Shown one piece after another: positions 1 through 6,185 of a stretch of 8,634 bases of DNA (its first letter is position 1; the number at the start of each line of letters is the position of its first letter). The notes under the pieces were generated by a model. It searched no databases. It had not been told where the DNA came from and saw only the letters and a list, made by a program, of their open reading frames with translations. Location of the stretch: NCBI GenBank assembly GCA_027021185.1, contig JALUUU010000173.1:1-8634 (forward strand). The letters are read 5' to 3'. The stretch comes from an archaeon (GTDB lineage: Archaea > Hydrothermarchaeota > Hydrothermarchaeia > Hydrothermarchaeales > JALUUU01). Made by a program: the position numbers and the translations under genes.

Positions 1-10
1 CGTCTTTCAT
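1..10 (-). CDS. Possible start of a further secretion-operon gene (10 bases only)
   Basis: On the minus strand, an ATG at positions 10-8 (Met-Lys-Asp...) begins six bases after the TAG stop of the TadC-like gene. An AAGGTG element at about 27-20, roughly nine bases before this ATG, is a good match to the archaeal Shine-Dalgarno core. That is the only support. By analogy with other archaeal Tad/type II-like operons the next gene could be a second TadC-like membrane protein or a pilin-like protein, but nothing in ten bases shows this. Confidence 0.3.
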
Positions 11-16
11 ATCTAT

Positions 17-1156
17 CTACACCTTAGGCTCGAATCTCTTAATGATGAAGGCCAGGTAGAGAGATATGCCGAAAAAGGCCAGGTATAAGAGCCACATAGT
101 CTCCACGGGGACAGGGAAGCTCTTGGTGGCTATGCCCAGGGCTATGAGTAGGGTGGATATGAGCACCGGGGCCACGACAACTATGAACATGTACATGAGG
201 GAGAAGGTGTTGAGGGTTTGGATGAAATCCTTAAGCTTCATCCTCATATCCGTGGCCACCTCATCGGCTATGACCTTCAGGGTCTTGGCAAGGTTGCCCC
301 CGGTGCGCAGGGTCGAAACGATCTGCCGGGAGGCTTTTCTGAGCCCTGGGGAATCTATGCGGAGGTTCATGCGCTCATATGCCTCCTCTATGGAAGACCC
401 CCTCTCTATCTCAAGGATAGCCCTCCGGAATTCCTCACTCAGCACGCCATAATCGCTAAGAGAGATGGAGCGCATGGTCTCCAACAGCCCCGAGCCCGAA
501 GCCAGCTGGGTCGCCATGTGCCTCAGGGCAAATGGGAGCTCACGGCTGAAGGCAGCAGACCTGTTCTTAATCCTGGTTTTAGGATACATCCTAGCGAGGG
601 TGAGGAAGATGAAAAAGAAGGGGAACACCAAGACCATGCTCATGATCCCTCCAAGAGTGCCTATGAGACTCCAGAATAGCAGAGCAAAAGCCCCGGCCAT
701 CAGCAACGCGGATATAGCGGCTATGCCGACGGCGAGGGAGACGTATCGTGAGGAAGTCATCATGATGTTGGCCTTATAAAGATCCTCCTGCACGTTCACA
801 AAGTAGGCCTGAAGCCTCTTGGAGAACCTGGAGAAGATGGTGGAGATAACCTCGGCGAGCCTCTCCGAGAAGGGACGTCTCAGCTCCTCCCTCTCAAGCA
901 GGAACTCCCCGGTCACCTCCTCTTCTTCGCTGACTGCCTCAAGGATCTTCGACAGCCTTGCCTCAAGAGCCCTTCTGCGCTCCTCCTCCTTCTCCTTCTT
1001 CTTGAGCATCAATGCCTTGGCGGTGATCTCATGCTCCCTGAGCACCCTGGCAAGCTCTTCAAGCCTCTTCTTAGCTACGTCATAGGTTACCTCGGCGGTG
1101 CTTAACGTCCCCTCTCCCAGCCAGTCTACGAATCTCAGAACTTTACTCTCTGGCAT
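17..1156 (-). CDS. Type II secretion/Tad-like inner membrane platform protein (T2SSF domain)
   Basis: This 379-residue protein fits the GspF/TadC/ArlJ family, the membrane platform on which the secretion ATPase acts in type IV pilus-like machines. Residues about 27-92 are highly charged and probably helical or coiled-coil. Membrane segments can be read at about 140-162, 166-188, 318-341 and 352-372. The soluble T2SSF domain lies between the second and third (about 206-315), with the typical features of a run beginning RELPFALRHMATQLASG and a later TGGNLAKTL. There is one T2SSF domain; many archaeal relatives carry two copies or pair two such proteins, so a partner may lie beyond the left edge. 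The ATG at 1156 overlaps the end of the upstream ATPase gene by 14 bases, which indicates translational coupling; an AGGGAAG-like element precedes it. Substrate (pilin, adhesin or other exported protein) cannot be told from this window. Confidence 0.85.
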   Translation of the reverse strand: MPESKVLRFVDWLGEGTLSTAEVTYDVAKKRLEELARVLREHEITAKALMLKKKEKEEERRRALEARLSKILEAVSEEEEVTGEFLLEREELRRPFSERLAEVISTIFSRFSKRLQAYFVNVQEDLYKANIMMTSSRYVSLAVGIAAISALLMAGAFALLFWSLIGTLGGIMSMVLVFPFFFIFLTLARMYPKTRIKNRSAAFSRELPFALRHMATQLASGSGLLETMRSISLSDYGVLSEEFRRAILEIERGSSIEEAYERMNLRIDSPGLRKASRQIVSTLRTGGNLAKTLKVIADEVATDMRMKLKDFIQTLNTFSLMYMFIVVVAPVLISTLLIALGIATKSFPVPVETMWLLYLAFFGISLYLAFIIKRFEPKV

Positions 1157-4100
1157 CTTCCCTGATCTTCCTCATGAGCTTTTCAGGATTTGTGTGATAC
1201 GACTCAAACACCCTGGCAACCCCCCTCAGGTCCCTGATGCCCCTGTCCAGCATCCACGCCAATATCTCCTTCCTTCTCTCAAGATCAATCTCCACGTCCT
1301 CCCTGGATACGCCCCTGAGGCGGGCGAGCTCTTTCTTAACGACACTGGTCCTGGTTTTCATCTCCAGGGTGTCTTTTCTCGGATTCCACTCGTAGAGATT
1401 CCTCAGCCGTATCTTGCCCCGCCCGGTCTTAACCACCTCAGCGATCTCGATAATCCTCCTCATGACCCTCCCCCCTATGGAGATCTTGTCCTGCATGATG
1501 ATTACATCTAGGGCTGGAAGCATGACGGACGGAACATTCATAGGCGGGTTGGTGAGGCGGGTGATGGTTTCCCTGGCAGAGTTAGCATGTATCGTGCCCA
1601 TGCAGCCGTCGTGGCCGGTGTTCATGGCCGTGAAAAGGGTCCGGGCCTCTATCCCCCTGACCTCCCCAACGACGATCCTGTCAGGCCGCATCCTCAGGGC
1701 GTTTTTCACCAAGTCATCCATGGTGATCTCTCCCTCCCCCTCAATATTCGGGAGCCTTGTCTCAAGGCGAATAGTGTGCTCAATCGGCAGCTGCAGCTCA
1801 GCCGTGTCCTCAATGGTTATGACGCGCTCTGTGGATGGGATGAAAGAAGCCAGACAGTTAAGGGTTGTAGTCTTACCGCTGGAGCTGCCCCCGGCCGCGA
1901 GGATGTTGCCCGGGCTGACGCCCATGCCCTCAACCACCAGCCACAGATAAGCGGCCACCTCAGGGGTGAAGGTGCCGAATTCTATGAGATTTATAACCGT
2001 CAATGGATCCTTTTTGAACTTTCGAATAGTGATGGTTGGACCGTTCAGGGATATGGGAGGGATGGTGGCGTTCACCCTGGAGCCGTCGGGGAGGCGGGCG
2101 TCCATAAGGGGAACCGCTCTGTCTATCCTCCGTCCAACGGAGCGGGCGATCTTCTCAATTATCCGTAGGATGTCCCTGTCCTCTTTGAAGACGATGTTGG
2201 TCTTGCACGGACCGTATCCCCTGTGGTGCACGTAGACAGGCTTATCCGTGCCCACAACCATGATCTCCTCCAGCTCATCATCCCTGAGGAGGTAGTCGAT
2301 AAGGCCATAGCCCAGCATGTTCGGCACAATCATCCTGGCAAAGGCTTTCCTCGTAGCAGGGGAAAGATCAGGATAGCTGTCCTGAATCACCTCTAGGACC
2401 CGTCTGGTCAACAGCTCCTCGGCCTTTTCCTTGTCCTTTATGGCCGTTGGATCAACCTCGATTTCGCTGATAACGGTTGCCTCAACCTCCGCCAGCAATT
2501 CCCTGTCAGAGAAGCTAATATCTGGCACCGGGATAATGTAGCGAGGAGTTTTCTCGTTGTCCCGCTTAACAATCCTGTAGCGCTTACCCTCCTCGAGGAC
2601 ACGTTCCCTGGGCACAGGGGCTTCATACAGTCCCTCCTCTATTTTACTGAGCAGGGCATCTGGATTGATGTAGTACTCATTAATGACCTCCCCCACCTCT
2701 TTTATCCTCCTGAGGCCTTTACGAACCATGTAATCGATTACTCTCTTCCTCCTCTCGATCTCCTCCTGGATCTCCTCGAGAGAAACGCCTTTTAGGTTGG
2801 CTATTTTTTTCAGTGCCAGGACAGACCTCCCCGTGGGCTTCACCCTGTCATCCCGGGGATCCCATGCGTATATCACGCTCATATCCACGTCCCCGTCCCG
2901 CATGCCGAGAATCTCAGCTATCTCCGTAATCCGCCTCACCATTTTTCCGTCATAGGTAAACTTGTTCTGCATGAGAATCATGTTCAGAGACGGCAGCATG
3001 ACCACTGGGACGCCCATGGGCGGATTGGTGAGGCGGGTGATGGTTTCCCTGGCAGAGTTAGCATGCACCGTGCCAAGGCTTCCGTCGTGGCCGGTGTTCA
3101 TAGCCGCCACAAGGGTGTTAGCCTCCCTACCCCTGACCTCCCCAACGACGATCCTGTCAGGCCGCATCCTCAGGGCGTTCTTCAGGAGAAGATCCATGTT
3201 CACCTCTCCCTTTCCCTCTATGTTTGGGGGCCTTGTCTCAAGCCTAACCCAGTGCTCCACAGGGAGCCTGAGCTCAGCGGTGTCCTCAATGGTTACAACC
3301 CTGTCGGATGAAGGGATAAATGAGCCCATGCAGTTAAGGGTCGTGGTTTTCCCAGAGCTCGTCCCCCCCGAGATCAAGAGGTTCACAGGCTTAGCACCGA
3401 ATCCCTCCACAACAAGCCAAAGAAAAGCGGCAACATCTGAGGAAAGGGTTCCAAAGTCTATAAGATCCACGATGGTATAGGGGCTGACTCGGAACTTCCT
3501 AATAGTAAGGGAGGGCCCGTCCAGAGAAACCGGGGGAATGGTGGCGTTCACCCTGGAGCCGTCTGGCAGGCGGGCGTCGAGAAGGGGCATCTTCGCATCG
3601 ATCCTGCGCCCAATTGACCGGGCAATCTTAGTGATGAGGTTTATGATATCGTCCTCATCCTCAAAGATAATGTTGGTCTTGCACATGCCGTATTTTCGAT
3701 GATAAACGTAGACCCTCTTATTGACGCCGAGAACCATGATCTCCTCCAGGGTGTCGTCCTCGAGGAGAGGCTCCAGCATCCCTAAGCCGATCATGTCCTG
3801 GACAACCAGCTCGGCGAAGCTCCTCCTTTTCTCGGGATTGATATCTGGATAATAAGCCTCGATGAGGGCCATCACCTCTTTAAGGAATATCCTCCGCCTC
3901 TTAGCCGTGTCCAAGATGCTCTCAGGGTCTATGGCGATCTCCGCAATGGCCCGCTGCTCTATATTCTTGAGAATCCTCCTGTCCTTCCGCGTCAATGGAG
4001 GAATCAGTACAAGATAGGTGGGGAGTTTTTCCCCCTCCTTCACCACAATTTTATGCTTCTTGCCAGTTTTAAGAACGACCACGCCCTCTTCTTCGGCGAG

Positions 4101-4217
4101 CCGTGTAACCTCATCCAGAGACCTGAGGTAGTGGTACTCCTCTTCCCTCCTCTCCAGGATCTCCCCTAGGAACCCCCCGAAGGCCCTTTCCTTGTCCCGT
4201 ATTCTGTCCTCTTCCAT
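1143..4217 (-). CDS. Tandem-duplicated secretion/pilus ATPase, two full GspE/TadA-type ATPases in one chain
   Basis: This 1024-residue protein consists of two complete archaeal-type secretion ATPases (GspE/TadA/VirB11 superfamily), each about 492 residues. Such ATPases form hexamers that power pilus assembly or protein export. Half 1 has Walker A GGTSSGKT (284-291), an Asp box IEDTAEL (310-316), Walker B ending in VVGEVRG (Glu360) and a His box with GTVHANSA (His385). Half 2 repeats all of these with a constant offset of 492: GGSSSGKT (776-783), IEDTAEL (802-808), Glu852 and His877. Both halves have the N-terminal region with YG-x-CKTNI and RLPDGSRVNATIPP, and both end in a helical tail containing RGVS/KGVS and ERRK elements. 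No catalytic motif is lost in either half, so both are probably active. The usual family length is about 500-550 residues. It is followed with a 14-base overlap by the T2SSF gene, its expected partner. The ATG at 4217 lies near a TATA-like element (4243-4250), implying a very short leader. Confidence 0.93.
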   Translation of the reverse strand: MEEDRIRDKERAFGGFLGEILERREEEYHYLRSLDEVTRLAEEEGVVVLKTGKKHKIVVKEGEKLPTYLVLIPPLTRKDRRILKNIEQRAIAEIAIDPESILDTAKRRRIFLKEVMALIEAYYPDINPEKRRSFAELVVQDMIGLGMLEPLLEDDTLEEIMVLGVNKRVYVYHRKYGMCKTNIIFEDEDDIINLITKIARSIGRRIDAKMPLLDARLPDGSRVNATIPPVSLDGPSLTIRKFRVSPYTIVDLIDFGTLSSDVAAFLWLVVEGFGAKPVNLLISGGTSSGKTTTLNCMGSFIPSSDRVVTIEDTAELRLPVEHWVRLETRPPNIEGKGEVNMDLLLKNALRMRPDRIVVGEVRGREANTLVAAMNTGHDGSLGTVHANSARETITRLTNPPMGVPVVMLPSLNMILMQNKFTYDGKMVRRITEIAEILGMRDGDVDMSVIYAWDPRDDRVKPTGRSVLALKKIANLKGVSLEEIQEEIERRKRVIDYMVRKGLRRIKEVGEVINEYYINPDALLSKIEEGLYEAPVPRERVLEEGKRYRIVKRDNEKTPRYIIPVPDISFSDRELLAEVEATVISEIEVDPTAIKDKEKAEELLTRRVLEVIQDSYPDLSPATRKAFARMIVPNMLGYGLIDYLLRDDELEEIMVVGTDKPVYVHHRGYGPCKTNIVFKEDRDILRIIEKIARSVGRRIDRAVPLMDARLPDGSRVNATIPPISLNGPTITIRKFKKDPLTVINLIEFGTFTPEVAAYLWLVVEGMGVSPGNILAAGGSSSGKTTTLNCLASFIPSTERVITIEDTAELQLPIEHTIRLETRLPNIEGEGEITMDDLVKNALRMRPDRIVVGEVRGIEARTLFTAMNTGHDGCMGTIHANSARETITRLTNPPMNVPSVMLPALDVIIMQDKISIGGRVMRRIIEIAEVVKTGRGKIRLRNLYEWNPRKDTLEMKTRTSVVKKELARLRGVSREDVEIDLERRKEILAWMLDRGIRDLRGVARVFESYHTNPEKLMRKIREDARE
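1549..1703. repeat. Conserved DNA block in second ATPase half, partner of 3025-3179
   Basis: This segment encodes the Walker B to His box part of ATPase half 2 and aligns without gaps to 3025-3179 at an offset of 1476 bases (492 codons). Two runs are identical base for base, including third codon positions: 1549-1589 (41 bases) and 1654-1703 (50 bases). A further 26-base identical run lies at 2062-2087, matching 3538-3563. Elsewhere the two halves differ at many synonymous positions. Confidence 0.85.
3025..3179. repeat. Conserved DNA block in first ATPase half, partner of 1549-1703
   Basis: This is the first-half copy of the block. Positions 3025-3065 are identical to 1549-1589, and 3130-3179 are identical to 1654-1703. 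It encodes the same Walker B and His box motifs in half 1. The identity at silent positions suggests either gene conversion between the halves or strong selection on codon choice. Confidence 0.85.
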
Positions 4218-4242
4218 CCCTATAAGGAACTAAATCCCTCGT

Positions 4243-4250
4243 GGTATAAG
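4243..4250 (-). promoter_or_regulatory. TATA-like element for the secretion ATPase operon
   Basis: On the minus strand this reads CTTATACC, centred about 30 bases before the ATPase ATG at 4217, with a G/A-rich stretch upstream. The archaeal spacing of about 27 bases from TATA centre to start puts transcription near 4220, giving an almost leaderless message. It is a weaker match than the elements serving the plus-strand genes. Confidence 0.45.
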
Positions 4251-4264
4251 AGCCTTCCCCCCCC

Positions 4265-4278
4265 GATAAAGTTTAAGT
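4265..4278 (+). promoter_or_regulatory. BRE and TATA-like element for the PAC2 gene
   Basis: GATAAA at 4265-4270 fits the archaeal BRE consensus (RNWAAW) and is followed directly by the TATA-like GTTTAAGT (4271-4278). Its centre lies about 27 bases before the ATG at 4302, so the transcript probably begins at or next to the start codon and is leaderless. No ribosome binding site is seen before this ATG, which agrees. Confidence 0.6.
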
Positions 4279-4301
4279 TCCTAATCTGAGTAGTAAGACA
4301 T

Positions 4302-5045
4302 ATGTTTAGAATAAGCCTCGACAAAGAGGTGGACCTCTCCAAAGCGGTGGTCATGATATCCTTCCCGACGGTTGGGAATGTAAGCTCCATAGCCGCCAAT
4401 TACCTGGTGAAAAAGCTCGGCCTGAAGCGCATAGGAGCAATAACCTCCAAGAGATTCCTTCCCTCAGCGGTGATCGAGGACTACGTGCCGATGCCCCCCG
4501 TGAGGATATACGCAGGCCACTACAAATGCGGCCCCATAAAGGACTGCGAAACCTTCGCCGTCATCCTCTCGGAGATATCCCCACCGGAAGACGTGGTACA
4601 CGACCTAGCGGAGGAGATCGTTAAGTGGTGTAAAGAGAAAAAGGCCCGATACCTTGTAACCATGGTGGGTTTGAAGGTGTCCCCCGACGAAACCCTTCAG
4701 CCGGAGATATACGGAACAGCCACCCGGGAAGAGACAAGGAGGATGCTGGAAGAAAAGGACACAAAGCTCCTGGAAAAGGCCATAATCGGGGGGATGACCG
4801 GTGCCCTTCTCTCCATGGGGGAGGAAATAGACATGATAGCCCTAGTCGCCCAGGCCCACGAGAACTATCCCGAGGCGGGGGCCGCTGCCAGGCTCATAGA
4901 AACGGTGGATAAGGTGCTGGTGAGGCTCGACATATCCCTGGAGCCCCTATACAGAGAAGCCGAGGAGATGGAGGCAGAGATCAAGACCAACCTCAAGGGC
5001 GTGCCCAGGGGGCCGGGAGAGGCGCCCCCGGCCATGTACCGCTGA
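4302..5045 (+). CDS. PAC2-family proteasome assembly chaperone/activator with C-terminal HbYX-like tail
   Basis: This 247-residue soluble protein fits the PAC2 (DUF75) family, whose archaeal members PbaA and PbaB relate to eukaryotic proteasome assembly chaperones. Near the N-terminus it has the family's hydrophobic strand followed by a glycine-containing turn (SFPTVGNVSSIAANYLV, about 25-41), and mid-protein a GMTGALLSMG segment followed by ALVAQAHENYPEAGAAARLIE, typical of the family. A helical, acidic C-terminal part leads to a Gly/Pro-rich tail ending Met245-Tyr246-Arg247. This matches the hydrophobic-Tyr-any motif that PbaB and proteasomal ATPases use to dock into pockets of the 20S alpha ring. 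I infer a PbaB-like protein acting in the cytoplasm on the 20S proteasome. It is a single gene between divergent and downstream promoters, with no obvious functional link to its neighbours. No proteasome gene lies in the window. Start choice rests on the promoter spacing described separately. Confidence 0.85.
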   Translation: MFRISLDKEVDLSKAVVMISFPTVGNVSSIAANYLVKKLGLKRIGAITSKRFLPSAVIEDYVPMPPVRIYAGHYKCGPIKDCETFAVILSEISPPEDVVHDLAEEIVKWCKEKKARYLVTMVGLKVSPDETLQPEIYGTATREETRRMLEEKDTKLLEKAIIGGMTGALLSMGEEIDMIALVAQAHENYPEAGAAARLIETVDKVLVRLDISLEPLYREAEEMEAEIKTNLKGVPRGPGEAPPAMYR

Positions 5046-5083
5046 TCCCCCCATATTAGCCACACGGTGCTTGCAGAAGGCTA

Positions 5084-5097
5084 CGAAGGTTTATATA
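5084..5097 (+). promoter_or_regulatory. BRE/TATA promoter of the mercury-resistance operon
   Basis: The TATA box TTTATATA (5090-5097) has a purine-rich BRE-like CGAAGG just upstream (5084-5089). Its centre is about 27 bases before the ATG at 5121, so the repressor message probably starts at that codon and is leaderless. This is the main reason to prefer 5121 over the upstream GTG at 5067, which lies before the promoter. Confidence 0.75.
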
Positions 5098-5122
5098 TGA
5101 ATATATGTAATTTTTTTCATAT
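5095..5122. promoter_or_regulatory. Probable metal-repressor operator (AT-rich inverted repeat)
   Basis: ATATGAA (5095-5101) and TTCATAT (5116-5122) form a perfect 7-base inverted repeat with a 14-base spacer. An additional direct repeat of ATATATG lies at 5093-5099 and 5101-5107. TGAA/TTCA half-sites are typical of ArsR/SmtB-family operators, although classical sites have a shorter spacer. The repeat spans from the TATA box to the predicted transcription start, where a bound repressor would block polymerase recruitment. I infer autorepression by the ArsR-family gene that follows. Confidence 0.55.
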
Positions 5123-5447
5123 GTTAGACCGCACAATGGAAAACGTGATGGCAAAGTTCTTTCTAGCCCTAGCCGACGAGACCCGGTTAAGAGTCATAAC
5201 GGTGCTAAAAGAAGAAGGCGTCCTCAACGTGGGAGAGCTGTCAAGAGTCCTGGAGAAGGAGCAGAGCCATGTTTCCCATCACCTCGCATGCCTGCGCAAC
5301 TGTGGCATAGTGAAGACGGAGAAGACTGGGAAATACGTCTACTACTCCATCAACGGCTCCAACAGAATCCTCACGATCCTGGAGCAGGCCCAAGACCACG
5401 TGCGGGAAGCCTTCGAGGAAATAGCCGCCTGCGAGGTGGTTAAATGA
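5121..5447 (+). CDS. ArsR/SmtB-family metal-responsive repressor with CmtR-like cysteine site
   Basis: With an ATG at 5121 this is a 108-residue winged-helix repressor. It shows the family core: ALADETRLRVITVL (16-29), a recognition helix around QSHVSHHLACLRNCGIV (48-64) and a beta-wing GKYVYYSI (70-77). The usual ELCVCDL metal site in helix 3 is absent (it reads VLNVGELS). Instead it has Cys57-X3-Cys61 in the recognition helix and Cys104 near the C-terminus, the arrangement of mycobacterial CmtR (Cys57, Cys61, Cys102), which senses Cd(II)/Pb(II). From the merB-merT-merP context I infer that mercury, or another thiol-seeking metal, is the inducer here, in place of a bacterial MerR. The gene leads the operon and ends in an ATGA overlap with the CopZ-like gene. 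A shorter start at 5136 is possible. The GTG at 5067 lies upstream of the promoter and is unlikely. Confidence 0.85.
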   Translation: MLDRTMENVMAKFFLALADETRLRVITVLKEEGVLNVGELSRVLEKEQSHVSHHLACLRNCGIVKTEKTGKYVYYSINGSNRILTILEQAQDHVREAFEEIAACEVVK

Positions 5448-6157
5448 AAGAAGAAGATGCCGGCGCCTGCAGGGAATGCGGCCAAATAGGGACCAAGGTC
5501 CTGAGGGTTACCATGGGGGTTCACGTAAAGGAAGAACACTGGCCCATGCTGGGACAGGGATTCAGATTCTGCTGGACCCCCGACTGCGACGTCGTATACT
5601 ACAACAACGCCAGCGGAGTATACTTCCACAGAGACGAAATCAAATCCAGGATAGGGATAAAAGAAACCACCCCACCCAGGCCGGTGTGCTACTGTATGAA
5701 TGTAACAGAGGAGAGGATAGCAGAGGAGATCCTGGAAAAAAAATGCTGCTCATCCCTGGAGGACATTAAGTCCTACACCAGGGCTGGGGAGGGGAAGTGG
5801 TGCCTCACCACCAACCCCACCGGAAGGTGCTGCAGAGAGTACCTGGTAAAGGTAATCGATAAATACCTCGCCCAGGCCAATGCAGGATTAGCGGGAGAGC
5901 TGAGGCAGATGGGGGAGGACCTGGAGAAGGTGGAAAACTACAGGATAACCATGGAGATAAGCGGGCTAACCTGCGCAGGATGCGTGGGGAGCGTCGCCGC
6001 AGCCCTGGAGGAGGCAGGGGCCAGAGGAGCCGAGGTGTCCCTCGAGGAAGGGAGGGCGGTGGCAGTTGTGAGGGAAAAGAAATTAGTGAACAGGCTGCTT
6101 AAAGCTGTGGAAGACGCAGGATACAAGGCCATAGTTACAGACATAGAAAAATTCTGA
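5444..6157 (+). CDS. copZ: CopZ-like metallochaperone: zinc domain, [2Fe-2S] BFD-like domain and C-terminal HMA domain
   Basis: The 237-residue protein has the architecture of Archaeoglobus fulgidus CopZ. Residues 1-70 carry a likely zinc site (Cys9-X2-Cys12, Cys43, Cys48). Residues 80-140 resemble a BFD-like [2Fe-2S] domain: Cys82-X-Cys84 in PVCYCMNVTEE, then Cys120 and Cys129/Cys130, close to the cluster-ligand spacing known for A. fulgidus CopZ. A helical linker leads to a heavy-metal-associated (HMA) domain from about 166, with the metal-binding GLTCAGC (Cys177, Cys180). The family's known role is cytoplasmic Cu(I) binding and delivery, with the N-terminal part able to reduce Cu(II). Here the gene sits between the repressor and merB, so I infer it receives Hg(II) from MerT or from MerB. 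Copper handling remains the alternative. It starts in an ATGA overlap with the repressor gene, with a strong GAGGTGG ribosome binding site at 5433-5439. Cys101-Cys102 is an extra vicinal pair of unknown role. Confidence 0.8.
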   Translation: MKEEDAGACRECGQIGTKVLRVTMGVHVKEEHWPMLGQGFRFCWTPDCDVVYYNNASGVYFHRDEIKSRIGIKETTPPRPVCYCMNVTEERIAEEILEKKCCSSLEDIKSYTRAGEGKWCLTTNPTGRCCREYLVKVIDKYLAQANAGLAGELRQMGEDLEKVENYRITMEISGLTCAGCVGSVAAALEEAGARGAEVSLEEGRAVAVVREKKLVNRLLKAVEDAGYKAIVTDIEKF

Positions 6158-6165
6158 AACGCATC

Positions 6166-6185
6166 AGGGAGGCTAGATGAGTTGA
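6166..6185 (+). promoter_or_regulatory. Ribosome binding site and unusual start region of merB
   Basis: AGGGAGG at 6166-6172 is followed by ATGAGTTGA (6177-6185). The ATG opens only a two-codon frame (Met-Ser-stop), while the merB frame starts at TTG (6182-6184), nine bases after the ribosome binding site. The stop of the tiny frame overlaps the TTG. Either TTG is the true start, possibly with reinitiation after the minimal frame, or an ancestral ATG start lost or gained a base. The next in-frame ATG, at 6245, would still keep the catalytic domain. Confidence 0.55.

Noticed and set aside
1414..1950. Long open frame on the plus strand opposite the ATPase, with a related one at 2962-3480
   Set aside because: Both lie antisense to conserved motif-coding parts of the two ATPase halves and resemble each other only because those halves are duplicates. 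They show no domain and no promoter or ribosome binding site.
1143..4217. Intein or sequencing duplication as the cause of the long ATPase
   Set aside because: There are no intein splice motifs and both Walker A sites are uninterrupted. The halves differ at many residues and silent sites, so a simple assembly duplication is unlikely, though the junction still merits a check.
5109..5118. T-tract as terminator of the PAC2 gene
   Set aside because: The run of seven T lies downstream of the next operon's TATA box and inside the operator-like repeat, so it is better explained as part of that promoter.
5067..5120. GTG start at 5067 for the ArsR-family repressor
   Set aside because: This extension would run through the TATA box and operator-like repeat. 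The added residues do not resemble the family, and the start at 5121 gives a normal-length protein at leaderless spacing.
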